Of a DNA stretch of 64,000 nt, positions 34,220 through 44,069 are shown one piece after another. The translations under genes were made by a program, and so were the position numbers. The notes beneath the pieces were generated by a model that saw nothing but the letters and a program-made list of their open reading frames with translations, had not been told where the DNA came from and did not search any database. Origin of the DNA: an uncultured Pedosphaera sp. (lineage in GTDB: Bacteria > Verrucomicrobiota > Verrucomicrobiia > Limisphaerales > Pedosphaeraceae); NCBI GenBank assembly GCA_903918755.1, contig CAIXFN010000052.1, positions 1 through 64,000 on the forward strand, given 5' to 3'. The number at the start of each line of letters is the position of its first letter. The stretch's first letter is position 1.

Positions 34220-35458
34220 ATGAAAATTCCACTCGCCACCGGATTCCAAACCATGAACCCCAACCTCTCCCGGACCTGTGCCGTGCTGGCCTTGGTCCTG
34301 CTTTCGCAGGGCGCTCCGGCCGCGGATTGGAATCGTTTCCGCGGGCCGGATGTCAACGGCATCTCGCAGGAGACCGGTTGGCAGACCAAGTGGCCGGTCG
34401 AAGGGCCCAAGCAGCTTTGGAAAGCCTCGGTCGGGGTCGGTTTTTCCTCCGTCTCGGTCAGTCAGGGTCGGGTCTACACCCTCGGGAACAGCAAGGATGT
34501 GGACACGGTTTTTTGCTTCGACGCCGCCACGGGCGCGGTGCTCTGGAAATATTCCTACCCGAGCCCGCTGGACCCCAAGTTCTATGAGGGCGGCACCAGT
34601 TGCACCCCGACCGTGGATGGGGGCCGGGTTTACACGCTCAGCAAGAGCGGTGACTTTATCTGCGTGGACGCCGCGAAAGGCACGCTGATCCGGTCGAATA
34701 ACGTCACCAAGGAATTGGGGCTCAAGATTCCGACCTGGGGATTTGCCGGCTCCGTGCTGGCCGAGGGAAATTTGTTGATCCTCAATGCGGGATCCGCCGG
34801 CACTGCTTTCGACAAGACAACCGGCGCGGTGGTCTGGAAGTCCGGAGAGGGGGAATCTGGTTATGCCACCCCGCTGCCCGCCGACTGGGCGGGGGAACGC
34901 GTGGTGGCCATCATGGGTGCCCAAACCTTGAATGTGGTGAAAGTGCCGGATGGCGGCAAAGTGTGGAGTTTTCCGTGGAAAACCGAGTACGACGTCAATG
35001 CGGCCGCCCCGATCCTGCACGGTGACCAGGCGTTTGTCTCTTCCGGCTATGGCCACGGCGCGGCGCTCATCAAAGTGACGGGGAAGCAACCCGCGGTCGT
35101 TTGGGAAACCAAGAAGATGCGCAACCACTTCAATAGTTCCATTCTCTGGCAGGGTTTTCTCTATGGAGTGGATGAAGGCCAGTTGAGCTGCCTGGATTGG
35201 CAATCGGGAGAGGTAAAGTGGACCGACACCAAATTTGGCAAGGGCTCCCTCATGATGGCGGATGGCAAACTGATCGCCTTAAGTGAAAAAGGCGAACTGA
35301 TCATCGCGGAAGCCAATCCCAAGGCCTTCAAGGTGCTGTCCCGCGCCCAGGTGCTGGGCGGCAAATGCTGGACGGTGCCCGTGCTCGCCAATGGCCGCGT
35401 TTATTGCCGCAATGCCAAGGGCGACCTCGTCTGCCTGGACCTGAGTCCCCAGCCGTAA
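34220..35458 (+). CDS. Exported PQQ-like beta-propeller repeat protein
   Basis: A 412-residue protein with a signal peptide (TCAVLALVLLSQGAPAADWN). The mature part begins WNRFRGPDVNGIS, the usual opening of outer-membrane-assembly/PQQ-like beta-propeller proteins in this phylum. Repeated blades have the pattern VYTL...D...G..LWK (GRVYTLGNSKDVDTVFCFDA, GDFICVDAAKGTLIRS, GQLSCLDWQSGEVKWTD, GRVYCRNAKGDLVCLDLS). No residues for PQQ binding or a haem domain are evident, so it is probably a scaffold or binding protein, not a dehydrogenase. A second Met at residue 12 is an alternative start. The preceding secretin-like gene ends 61 bases upstream. Confidence 0.85.
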   Translation: MKIPLATGFQTMNPNLSRTCAVLALVLLSQGAPAADWNRFRGPDVNGISQETGWQTKWPVEGPKQLWKASVGVGFSSVSVSQGRVYTLGNSKDVDTVFCFDAATGAVLWKYSYPSPLDPKFYEGGTSCTPTVDGGRVYTLSKSGDFICVDAAKGTLIRSNNVTKELGLKIPTWGFAGSVLAEGNLLILNAGSAGTAFDKTTGAVVWKSGEGESGYATPLPADWAGERVVAIMGAQTLNVVKVPDGGKVWSFPWKTEYDVNAAAPILHGDQAFVSSGYGHGAALIKVTGKQPAVVWETKKMRNHFNSSILWQGFLYGVDEGQLSCLDWQSGEVKWTDTKFGKGSLMMADGKLIALSEKGELIIAEANPKAFKVLSRAQVLGGKCWTVPVLANGRVYCRNAKGDLVCLDLSPQP

Positions 35459-35687
35459 ACGCGGGCGGGAGCGGTGGTCCACCGACTCCCCGCCCCGGCT
35501 ATCAACTTACCGCCGACCTTACCGGGGTGCGCTCACGCGCCCCGGCGCGCTCGCGCCCGCATTCCGCCCCGGATAAGTTTTGACAAGCATCCGGTTAGCA
35601 TCCAGCATGCGTTCCGTTACCCATGACCGATCCATTGCAACCACAACTGCGAAGTCATATTACTGAACCGACCACCACACCAAACTC

Positions 35688-38639
35688 ATGAAACAAAAAA
35701 TACTATGCGCCCTGGGCATCATCGCCCTGGCGGCGACCAGCGCCATGGCCGGCGACGTCCGGCAAGGGCTGGTATCCTATTGGCCCCTCGACAACATTGA
35801 TCCCGACAATCTGATCACCCCGGATGTCGTGGCCAGCAACAACCTGGCGCTGTTCAACATCCCCGACGCTTCGTCGGTGGTCGGCGCCAAGTTTGGACAG
35901 GGCCTGACCTTCGATTCCAGCTTGCAGCAATGCGCTTATTTTACGACCCAAGCTGGGATTGATACCGGCCTGCCGATCTCCCAAAACGCGGCGTATTCCA
36001 TCCTGTTCTGGGTCAACGGCATAGGCAATGGCCAGTCGGACCTGCGTTATTTCTGCGAATCTGACGCGGCCCTGGCGAACAACAATCCGCTGTATGCGAT
36101 GGGCACGCAACAATACGGCACCAATTCTTTTTCCCGGATTTATCTCCGGAACAGTTCCGGCACGGTGCTGTTGGACACCACGACCACGAACAAGGTGCTG
36201 GACACCAACTGGCATCACGTCGCCCTGGTTTACAATGCGGGACCCGTGGTCATGTACGTGGACGGCAAACTGACGTTTACCAACAACTATAACCGCGACA
36301 TTACGGGGATCTGGGATACGACCTCCCTGGGCGGGATCGTGCGCGCCGCCAAGGGCAACTTCTTCAAAGGCACGCTGGACGACGTGGCCGTGTGGGCCCG
36401 GGCGCTGAGCCAGGGCGAGGTGCAAAATGTCATGACCAACAGCATCCAAACCCCGGTTCCCCAATTCGCTCCGGCCATCTCGCTTTCACCGGTGGGCGCC
36501 ACCAATCTGCTGGTGGGCGATAACTGGACCTTCGGTGCCGGCGCCTACGGCTCCCGCCCCATGACTTACCAGTGGAACAAGGATGGGGTGCCGGTGGCCG
36601 GAGCCACCAGCCTGGCTTTGGTCTTGACCGGGCTCGCCGCCACGGACTCCGGCGCTTACACCCTGGTGGTCACCAATGCCGCGGGCAGCGCGACCAGCGC
36701 GGTTGCCACTTTGACGGTCAGAACTCCCGCCGCCCCCAACATCACCAATGGACTCATTTCCTACTGGCCGCTGGATTCCATCATCGGGTCCAAGACGCCG
36801 GATTTGGTCAGTGGTTATGATATGACCGTGGTCAACATGACCACCGCCGGCAACATCGTCCCCGGCAAATTCGGCAATGCCTTCAGCTTTACGAACGCCA
36901 CCCACACGATTCTGCAACGGGTGGACAACGCGGGCGAAGATCTTCCGATCACCGGCAAGCCGGATTTCACCGTCTCCATGTGGGTCAACGGCGATCCCGC
37001 GCAAACCGATCGGCGCATTTTCTCCGAAGGTTCCACCGCCAACAACAATCCCCTCTTCAACCTGGGCACCGACCATCTCGGCACGCGGGGCGTGCTGGAC
37101 AATTACATCCGGAATGACTCCGGCACGGTGAACGGTGATCATCATTACTCCGCCGGCATCGCGTTTGATGACACCTGGCATAACATCGCCTATACACAAC
37201 GGCGTTTGGGGGTGACCGAAGTGGGTGCCTGGTACATTGACGGGGTGCTGGATCCCATTGTGCCCGGTCCCATCGGGCCGTTGACACTCAACACCACCAG
37301 CATCGGCGGGATCCTGCGCAGCAGCCCGTCCTCGTGGTTCCAGGGATTCATCGACGAGGTGGCCGTGTGGAATCGCGCCCTGTCCCCGGACGAATTGGCC
37401 ATCCTCCAAACAACGCCCATCACCAACCCGCCGACTCGCTTGCTCCCGCTGGCGATCAACTCCTTCAAAGCGGATTTGCCGGCGGTTGCGAACGGGGGCT
37501 CCACGGTCCTCCGTTGGGACGTGAGCAAGGATGCCGCCCAGGTATCCATCAGCCCGGTCCTGGGAGATGTCACGGCCAAAACCATCGTCGGCGTGGGCAC
37601 CAACGGCATCACCCCCACGAGCAACACCACCTATGTGCTGACCGTGCGCCGGGGTACCAGCACCCTGACCGCCACGACCACGGTGGCAGTGGTCACCGGG
37701 GTTGCCCCGCAGTGGGCATTGTTGGACAATTTTGACACCTATACCGTGGGCCCGCTGAATGCGACCCGGTATTGGCTGGATCTGCGCGGCAATTCAGTGC
37801 AGGTGGGCAGCCTTAGTGGCAACCGGGTGCTCACTCTCCTGGCGGGCGACAGCGATGCCATCCTGAACCTCCAGACGAACACCCTGAAGGAATTGCAAGC
37901 CGGCACCCTATTCTTCCGGATGAATCTTCCGGTCCCTGGCGCCACCACCCCATCCCAAGTGATCGGCTTGACGGATAAGAACTCCCGCTCTTATAGCGAT
38001 ATCGGCGGCAATGCGGCCGGCGGCATTGGCCCGGTGGTTTATGCCAGCTTATTGCTGGATCCCGTGGGCGGGACGAATGCCTGGTTCCTGGGGGCCAAGA
38101 ATGGAATTGGCGCGCCCATTGATTACACCCCCTCCCCCCTGACACCTGGTCAGTATGCCGTCTGGATCGACGTGACGAATGCGCCGATGAATGACGCCGT
38201 CGCGGGCTTCGTGAACGATACCTTCTCGGTGTTTCTCCAGGCGGAAGGCGATGCGGCCCGCACCAATGCGTTTCTGAACTATGCCAGTGATCGCGATCCC
38301 AACGTGATCGATGTCATCATCGGCGGCATGCAACCCAACCTCGACAAATTGGTGGTCGCGGGGAATAGCGCTTCGGACAGCGGGTTGTATGATGACTTCT
38401 ACCTCAGTACTGGCGGCTACAATGCGACCCTGCCGCGCCAATACGGCTACACGGGAGCTCCGCTGCCGGCCCTCAAAATTAGTCTCACCGGCAGCGCGGT
38501 CCTCGTCCAATGGACCGCCGGCACGCTCCAGAGCGCCCCGGGACTCAGCGGTCCCTGGACGGATGTGCCGGGTGCGGCCACCCCGTCGTTCACCACGCCG
38601 CTGACCGGCAGTCCGCAGTTCTTCCGGGCGCGGCCATAA
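35688..38639 (+). CDS. Secreted protein with two LamG domains and Ig-like domains
   Basis: A 983-residue protein with a signal peptide (ILCALGIIALAATSAMAGDV). Two related LamG (concanavalin A-like) domains occupy about residues 25-250 and 355-585; they share GLISYWPLD or GLVSYWPLD starts, a KFG segment, and GTLDDVAVWARALS or GFIDEVAVWNRALS ends. Between them lies an Ig-like domain (DNWTFGAGAYGSRPMTYQWN, DSGAYTLVVTNAAGSATSAV). A second Ig-like region at about 600-680 (TVLRWDVSKDAAQVSISPVL) is followed by a 290-residue C-terminal region of unknown type. No PEP-CTERM tail was seen. Such proteins probably bind polysaccharides at the cell surface. A TTGACA hexamer lies at 35580-35585, but without a convincing -10. 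Confidence 0.85.
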   Translation: MKQKILCALGIIALAATSAMAGDVRQGLVSYWPLDNIDPDNLITPDVVASNNLALFNIPDASSVVGAKFGQGLTFDSSLQQCAYFTTQAGIDTGLPISQNAAYSILFWVNGIGNGQSDLRYFCESDAALANNNPLYAMGTQQYGTNSFSRIYLRNSSGTVLLDTTTTNKVLDTNWHHVALVYNAGPVVMYVDGKLTFTNNYNRDITGIWDTTSLGGIVRAAKGNFFKGTLDDVAVWARALSQGEVQNVMTNSIQTPVPQFAPAISLSPVGATNLLVGDNWTFGAGAYGSRPMTYQWNKDGVPVAGATSLALVLTGLAATDSGAYTLVVTNAAGSATSAVATLTVRTPAAPNITNGLISYWPLDSIIGSKTPDLVSGYDMTVVNMTTAGNIVPGKFGNAFSFTNATHTILQRVDNAGEDLPITGKPDFTVSMWVNGDPAQTDRRIFSEGSTANNNPLFNLGTDHLGTRGVLDNYIRNDSGTVNGDHHYSAGIAFDDTWHNIAYTQRRLGVTEVGAWYIDGVLDPIVPGPIGPLTLNTTSIGGILRSSPSSWFQGFIDEVAVWNRALSPDELAILQTTPITNPPTRLLPLAINSFKADLPAVANGGSTVLRWDVSKDAAQVSISPVLGDVTAKTIVGVGTNGITPTSNTTYVLTVRRGTSTLTATTTVAVVTGVAPQWALLDNFDTYTVGPLNATRYWLDLRGNSVQVGSLSGNRVLTLLAGDSDAILNLQTNTLKELQAGTLFFRMNLPVPGATTPSQVIGLTDKNSRSYSDIGGNAAGGIGPVVYASLLLDPVGGTNAWFLGAKNGIGAPIDYTPSPLTPGQYAVWIDVTNAPMNDAVAGFVNDTFSVFLQAEGDAARTNAFLNYASDRDPNVIDVIIGGMQPNLDKLVVAGNSASDSGLYDDFYLSTGGYNATLPRQYGYTGAPLPALKISLTGSAVLVQWTAGTLQSAPGLSGPWTDVPGAATPSFTTPLTGSPQFFRARP

Positions 38640-38697
38640 GATTGCCGTAAAGGGCCATCCAGCGGCACGGCCGGATGGCCGTCACTGATCTGTTTAC

Positions 38698-38736
38698 AAG
38701 GCACGAACCACCCCGGTGGTTCGTGCCTTTCTGTTT
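38698..38736 (+). terminator. Intrinsic terminator after the LamG protein gene
   Basis: A perfect 15-bp inverted repeat (38698-38712 with 38715-38729) is followed by the tail TCTGTTT. A second, shorter hairpin (8-bp arms 38653-38660 and 38673-38680) lies just before it. The tail after the stem (CCTTTCTGTTT) is the same as that at the terminator near 21500. Confidence 0.8.
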
Positions 38737-38881
38737 ACCTGACCGGGAAATCCAAGCGGTGAGGCTGCGAGGCGGGGGGGCCGCCAACCCCGGAAAGGGG
38801 AACCAACCCGGAACCGCCCCGTTGCGCTTGCGCCAGTCCTTGATTTGGCTGGGGCGGGTGCCGCCCCGAAAGTTGTCTTAC

Positions 38882-39706
38882 TCAGGGATGACCGTGGAGG
38901 AAGCTCAAGACGTTCAAAATGGCGGGCGGAAGATCTTCCTGATAAAAGTAGTAAATCCGCGAACCATCGGCATTCCACGTGGTCAGGCGATACATTTGCT
39001 CAAACCGGATCCAACTCGCGGAACCGTCGATAAAGACCTGATTGCCTCCTTTGGGCGGCGAATGTTGTTTCGAACCATGCTGGGGCGTGTTGGAATAGAT
39101 GATGTCATCCCGGGTGCTCCCCGGCGCCAACCCCCAAATACCATCAATCTTGGAGACCGAGTCAGCCGCCAGCGTCCAGGAAGGCCGGGAAAGCCCCAGT
39201 TTCACCGGACTATAAGCCGCAAAATTGCCCGCTTCGTTGTGCCAATTGGTGATGCCCCCAAAATACTGGTAACCGATGTCCCATTGCGGATACTCCGGCT
39301 CATAGATGGGAAACCCCGGCCGATTTGGACAACTCCAGATGGAGTTGACATTGGAACTCACCAGCAGGCCCATCGCGGCGGAGGCCGCTTGCTCCGGGGG
39401 ATTGAGACAGACCTGCACATACAGGGTCGGGGAACCACCGCCATCGCGGGCTTGGAGCAATTTGTCCATGTTATCCATGGCGTAAGTATTCGCCCCGATG
39501 GCCAACTGGCGCAAATTATTGAGGCATTGCGTGCGCTTGCCCTTTTCCTTGGCCGCCGCCAGCGTCGGCAGCAACATCGCTGCCAGGATGGCGATGATGG
39601 CGATTACCACCAGAAGTTCAATCAGTGTAAAGGCCGCCTTCCGGGCCGGTTCCGTTGGCACACCGTTGGAGCACCGCATTGATTGGCGTGGGCTGAGTGG
39701 GCACAT
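38882..39706 (-). CDS. Prepilin-leader exported protein (DUF1559/H-X9-DG type)
   Basis: A 274-residue protein with a 25-residue basic leader followed by the type IV prepilin motif [20 protein letters not shown]; cleavage would fall before Phe26 with the conserved Glu at +5 (Glu30). After the helix, [20 protein letters not shown] is the standard continuation in Verrucomicrobia and Planctomycetes. The C-terminus contains [20 protein letters not shown] with the His...Asp-Gly pattern of the family. These proteins are present in dozens of copies per genome in this phylum and are probably processed by a prepilin peptidase; their function is unknown. Confidence 0.88.
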   Translation of the reverse strand: MCPLSPRQSMRCSNGVPTEPARKAAFTLIELLVVIAIIAILAAMLLPTLAAAKEKGKRTQCLNNLRQLAIGANTYAMDNMDKLLQARDGGGSPTLYVQVCLNPPEQAASAAMGLLVSSNVNSIWSCPNRPGFPIYEPEYPQWDIGYQYFGGITNWHNEAGNFAAYSPVKLGLSRPSWTLAADSVSKIDGIWGLAPGSTRDDIIYSNTPQHGSKQHSPPKGGNQVFIDGSASWIRFEQMYRLTTWNADGSRIYYFYQEDLPPAILNVLSFLHGHP

Positions 39707-39747
39707 GTTAACAATGACTGTCGGATGTTTTTTGGTGGAGACGTGGC

Positions 39748-39777
39748 AATATAGGCACCAACGCCCACGTGTGGCAA
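39748..39777 (-). promoter_or_regulatory. Candidate sigma-70 promoter of the prepilin-like gene
   Basis: Read on the minus strand, TTGCCA (39777-39772) and TATATT (39753-39748) are 18 bases apart, each matching the consensus in five of six positions. The start codon at 39706 would follow a leader of about 35 bases. Confidence 0.55.
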
Positions 39778-40190
39778 GCCCATTACGGGTCCCGATGAAG
39801 GGTCCCTGCCCCCTCCCCCGGCCCTCTTCCCCGGCGCCGGAATCATGTCCTGCGAATGTCCGTGTCCAAATCCTGCCTGCAATTATTGTTGCCTTGGCCG
39901 GTTTGGCGACGCATCATTCTGCCTTATCTTTCGAAGATAAACGGCTGGCGGGGATGACAATTTGAACGGGTGCTGAGGATCTTTACATCTTTGATTTAGG
40001 GCTGGCTCTCCGGCAATGGGCACGCAGTTCCTCCCAGCCGCGTACCAATTGCAATCCCGGAGGGCAGCCCGCTAACTTTGTCCCTACCCCTTACGCCGAC
40101 TCCCTTGAATTGTTTCATTCCTGCCACGACGCCACCGCCACCGCTCCCAAAAGCAGCCCTTGGCGGCACTTGCGACCAGGGGGCTGGCCG
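39778..40190. other. Intergenic region between divergent prepilin and glycosyltransferase genes
   Basis: About 410 bases with no recognised gene, repeat or RNA. A TTG-initiated extension of the glycosyltransferase frame (from 40110) overlaps the end of it but is not favoured. Confidence 0.4.
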
Positions 40191-40913
40191 GTGATTTCCG
40201 TGATTGTCCCTACCCTCAACGAGGGTTTGGAATTGCCCATCACCCTCGGCACGCTGCGGGAGTCGACGGCGCCTTATGACCTCGTCGTGGTGGATGCCGG
40301 TAGCCGGGACGATACGGTGGCCATCGCACAATCCGTCGGGGCGCGCGTCATCGCGTCCCCGGTCCGCCAACGGGCGCACCAACTAAACCTGGGTGCCGCC
40401 GCCGCGAAGGGAGAGTTCCTCTTGTTTCTCCATGCGGATACGCACCTACCCCCCGGGGCTCTCGATCACATCCAAAAGGCCCTGACCGGCCCGGCCGATG
40501 GCAGCCCCGGGGTCCACCAACCTGTTGGTGGGGGCTTTGTCCGCCACTTTGATAGCTCGTCCCGGCTGTTGCGGCTGACCTGCCGGCTGGCAGCATGGCG
40601 ATGTCGCCGGTGGGGATGGTTTTTGGGGGATCAGGGAATTTTTGTGCGACGCACGACGTTTCAGCGTTTGGGCGGCTTTCGGGAAATCGCGCTGTTTGAG
40701 GATCTGGATTTTTCCCGGCGCCTGGCGCGATCCGGCCCCGTGGTCACCCTGTCGCCCGGGGTGGTTACCTCCGCGCGGCGTTTTGCGGCCCGGGGGGCGC
40801 TGGTCACCACACTCCGGGATTTGTGGCTGACTATCCAGTATTTGGCTGGTCGGGACCCGGACAAACTACGGGCTCGGATAACCCCGCCGAAGGGGCCGAA
40901 GGAAAGGGAATGA
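40191..40913 (+). CDS. Family 2 glycosyltransferase (TIGR04283-like)
   Basis: Starting at GTG 40191, chosen because AGGGGG lies about eight bases upstream, the product has 240 residues and begins directly with the GT-A fold (ISVIVPTLNEG). A TTG at 40110 would add 27 poorly conserved residues. Motifs are DLVVVDAGSRDDTVAIAQS, RAHQLNLGAAAAKGEFLLFL with HADTHLPPGAL (the DxD-like position), WGWFLGDQGIFVRRTTFQRL and LFEDLDFSRRLARSGP. The RAxQxNxGA...LFLHADT pattern is that of rSAM/selenodomain-associated transferase 2 proteins (TIGR04283). The acceptor is unknown. Confidence 0.85.
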   Translation: MISVIVPTLNEGLELPITLGTLRESTAPYDLVVVDAGSRDDTVAIAQSVGARVIASPVRQRAHQLNLGAAAAKGEFLLFLHADTHLPPGALDHIQKALTGPADGSPGVHQPVGGGFVRHFDSSSRLLRLTCRLAAWRCRRWGWFLGDQGIFVRRTTFQRLGGFREIALFEDLDFSRRLARSGPVVTLSPGVVTSARRFAARGALVTTLRDLWLTIQYLAGRDPDKLRARITPPKGPKERE

Positions 40914-40930
40914 GCCCGCGGCGGCCCGGC

Positions 40931-43900
40931 CTATTCCTCGAGGGCCGGCCGGGCCGCAAACCGGCCAAACCGCAACGCCAACGTCGGGAGGACCAGCAAA
41001 TTCAACACCGTGGAGGTGAACAAGCCCCCCAGGATCACGACCGCCATGGGCCCCTCAATCTCCCGCCCGGCTTCGCCGGAACCCATCGCCAAAGGCAGCA
41101 AACCCAATCCGGTCACGACCGCAGTCATCAGGATGGGAACCAGCCGCTCCCCTGCCCCCCGCAAAGCCGTCGCCAGATTCCAGACGGCGCCTTCCTGTTG
41201 GACTAGGTGTTCGTAGTGGGAAATCAGCATGATGGAATTCCGGGTGGTGATCCCAAACAAGGTGACGAAGCCCACGAGCGATCCGATGGTCAGTCCGCCT
41301 TCCCCCGGATCGCCGAATTTGGCCACGAGAAACACGGTCAAGATTCCGCCCACCAAGGCAAAGGGGAGATTGGCCAGGATGAGCAAGAGATTGCGCCAAT
41401 TGCCCGTCACCACCACGAGCAGGAGAAGAATTCCCGCCGCGGCGATGGCGGAATTGATCAGGAGTTCCTGGCGCGCCCGGGCGGTGGCCTCGGCCGTGCC
41501 ACTGAAGCGGGCGTAAACTCCCTTGGGAAAATTCACATGGGCCGTAATCTGCTTCCGGGCATCCGCGACCACCGAAGTCACATCCCGGCCGTCGGGCACG
41601 CAGGTGACCACCTGGCGGCGGCTCGCGCCGTCGTGCAGGATGGCGTATCGCCCAGTGGTGAGGTAAACCGCCGCCAATTCGCGCAGCGGGAACACCGCTC
41701 CCGCATTGTTCCTGATGAGCAAAGCCCCGATGTTTTCCGGGTCGCGTCGGTCCGCATCGTTTAGCAGCACCACCACGTCCGCCACCCGGTTGCCTTCATG
41801 GACCTGGGCCGCCACGGTGCCTTGGTAAGCCGTCTGCACTGCCTCGAGCACTTCCAAAGGGCGGAAGCCCAACTGCGTGAGCCGGTCCGGCCGCAGCTTG
41901 ATGTTCACCCGCGGACCGCCCGGCGGGGATTTCACCTGGACATTCCGGGCGCCGGGCACCAGTTCGGGGTTGCCAAGCACCTGCGCAATTTCCCGGGCTT
42001 TTTCGTCGATGACCTCCAAATCCTCACCGTAAACATTAATCACAATGGGGGCCGTTTCGCCGCTGATGGTTTCGCTGATCCGGTCGCCCAGGAAGGTCAG
42101 CACTTCGCCCGAGATCCCCGGGAAATCATCCAGCAGACCCCGGAATTGCTTCATGATGTGTTCCTGCTCCTCGCCCGGCACGCCCGGATTCAATTCGATA
42201 TGGAATTCACAACGGTGCGAGGCCCAGGTGTCCTCGCCCTGCTCCGCGCGTCCCGCCTGTTGCTCCACCGTGGCCACATTGGGATTCTTCCGGATTTCCC
42301 GGGTCAAATCAGCCCCGATCCGCGTCATCTCCGCCAGTGACGTCCCCGGGGTGGCCTGTACTTGCATGACAAAGTGTCCTTCGCGGAATTCCGGCAGGAA
42401 TTCGCTGCCAAAGTGCGGCAACATTGCCAGCGTCGCGGCACAGACGAGCCCCACCACCAGGATCACCGCCCGCGGCCAGCGGGCAAAGCCGGTCAGCACG
42501 GTGGCATAAGCGGATTTCAAAACCCGCTGCAGCCGGGGTTCCCCGGTCACCCGCACGCCCCGGGCGAAAAACACCAGCGCCAGCGCGGGAGTCAGCGTCA
42601 GCGCCACCGCCAACGACGCCAGGATCGCGAGGATATAGCTCAGGGCCAGCGGGGCGAAAAAGCTGCCTTGCAACCCCGTGAGGGTGAGAACCGGGAGGAA
42701 AACCAGCGCCACGATGAAAGTGGCATACACCACCGCGCTCCGCACCTCGATCGAGGCGTCCAGCACCACCCGGAAGGTGGAACGCGGGGATTGGGAAAGC
42801 TGGTTTTCCTGTAAGCGGCGGAAGATGTTTTCCACATCGATGATGGCATCGTCCACCACCTCGCCGATGGCAATGGCCAGGCCCCCGAGAGTGATGGTGT
42901 TCAGGGTGATCCCGAATTTATCGAGGAGAATGATGGCCGTGAGCAGGGAGAGCGGGATTGCCGTCAGGGAAATGAAGGCGGTGCGAAAATGCCCGAGGAA
43001 CAGGAACAATACCACGCCAACCAGGACGCCGCCCAACAGCAGCGAGTGTTTAATGTTCGCGAGGGAAGTCTCAATAAAGGTCGCCGGGCGGTGCAACCGC
43101 GCATGGAGAATCACCCCCTCTTTTTCAAATAACGGTTTCAGTTCCTCCAGCGCCGCCTCCACGGCCACGGTGGCCTCCATCGTGTTGGCGCCGTACTGGC
43201 TCGACATTGCCAGGAGAATACCCGGCCGGCCCTGGACCAAGGTGTCGCCGAAACGCAGGGCGGCGCCTTCCTGCACGGTGGCGACGTCTTTCAAGCGCAC
43301 CGCCTGCCCTTCCTTCTGCACAATCACCACCTCGCCCAACTGCGACGGCGTCAAGAGTTGTCCTTCCGTCTGCAGGATGATCCGCTGGTTCGCGTTTTCG
43401 ATAAAACCGGCGCCGACGATACCCGTGGCGTTGCGCGCGGCCGCCAGCACATCACTCAACGCCAGCCCATAGGCCACGAGGCGATCAGGTCGCACCTGGA
43501 TTTGGAGTTGGCGCACCTGCCCGCCGAAGACGATGCACCGGGCCACGCCCGGCACCGCCAGCAAACGCGGCTTGACGGTCCAATCCGCCAGGGTCCGGAG
43601 CGCCATCGGCGATAGTTTGTCGGAGACCAGGCCGATTTTCAGCAGGTCCATGGTGGACGAGGTCAAAGGCGACATCGTCGGCGCCTTGGTTCCCAACGGC
43701 AATTCACCGATGGTTTCGGTCAATTTTTCCGCGAGCATCTGGCGCGCGATGAAGATGTCTGTCTTTTCCTTGAAGACCGCGGTCACCACCGAAAGCCCGG
43801 GGATGGATTCCGAGCGCAGGGAAGCCATGTTGCCCAAACCATTGATGGTATTCTCAATAGGCCGCGTGATGAGCGCCTCCACTTGTTCCGGAGAAAGTCC

Positions 43901-44062
43901 GGGCGCTTCGGTCTGCACCTCAACCTGGGGAGGGACAAAGTTGGGAAAGACGTCCAACTTGGCGTGTTCGGCCACATACAGCCCATAGCCGGTGAGGAGG
44001 CACGCCAGCGCAATGACCACCCCGCGATAGCGCAGGGAGAGATGGACAATCCGGTTCAGCAT
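40931..44062 (-). CDS. CzcA/CusA-type heavy-metal RND efflux pump
   Basis: A 1043-residue inner-membrane RND transporter with the expected twelve helices in two halves. The N-terminus (VVIALACLLTGYGLYVAEHA, KLDVFPNFVPPQVEVQTEAP) is typical of the heavy-metal (HME) class. The proton-relay helix reads AIGEVVDDAIIDVEN (residues 398-412) with Asp404, Asp405 and Glu411. This differs from the DFGxxVDGAVVxVEN of Zn/Co/Cd pumps and the AIG-type Cu/Ag pumps, and resembles the group Nies called HME5, for which nickel was suggested. It works with the adaptor and outer-membrane genes just upstream to expel metal from the periplasm or cytoplasm. Confidence 0.9.
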   Translation of the reverse strand: MLNRIVHLSLRYRGVVIALACLLTGYGLYVAEHAKLDVFPNFVPPQVEVQTEAPGLSPEQVEALITRPIENTINGLGNMASLRSESIPGLSVVTAVFKEKTDIFIARQMLAEKLTETIGELPLGTKAPTMSPLTSSTMDLLKIGLVSDKLSPMALRTLADWTVKPRLLAVPGVARCIVFGGQVRQLQIQVRPDRLVAYGLALSDVLAAARNATGIVGAGFIENANQRIILQTEGQLLTPSQLGEVVIVQKEGQAVRLKDVATVQEGAALRFGDTLVQGRPGILLAMSSQYGANTMEATVAVEAALEELKPLFEKEGVILHARLHRPATFIETSLANIKHSLLLGGVLVGVVLFLFLGHFRTAFISLTAIPLSLLTAIILLDKFGITLNTITLGGLAIAIGEVVDDAIIDVENIFRRLQENQLSQSPRSTFRVVLDASIEVRSAVVYATFIVALVFLPVLTLTGLQGSFFAPLALSYILAILASLAVALTLTPALALVFFARGVRVTGEPRLQRVLKSAYATVLTGFARWPRAVILVVGLVCAATLAMLPHFGSEFLPEFREGHFVMQVQATPGTSLAEMTRIGADLTREIRKNPNVATVEQQAGRAEQGEDTWASHRCEFHIELNPGVPGEEQEHIMKQFRGLLDDFPGISGEVLTFLGDRISETISGETAPIVINVYGEDLEVIDEKAREIAQVLGNPELVPGARNVQVKSPPGGPRVNIKLRPDRLTQLGFRPLEVLEAVQTAYQGTVAAQVHEGNRVADVVVLLNDADRRDPENIGALLIRNNAGAVFPLRELAAVYLTTGRYAILHDGASRRQVVTCVPDGRDVTSVVADARKQITAHVNFPKGVYARFSGTAEATARARQELLINSAIAAAGILLLLVVVTGNWRNLLLILANLPFALVGGILTVFLVAKFGDPGEGGLTIGSLVGFVTLFGITTRNSIMLISHYEHLVQQEGAVWNLATALRGAGERLVPILMTAVVTGLGLLPLAMGSGEAGREIEGPMAVVILGGLFTSTVLNLLVLPTLALRFGRFAARPALEE

Positions 44063-44069
44063 GACGATC

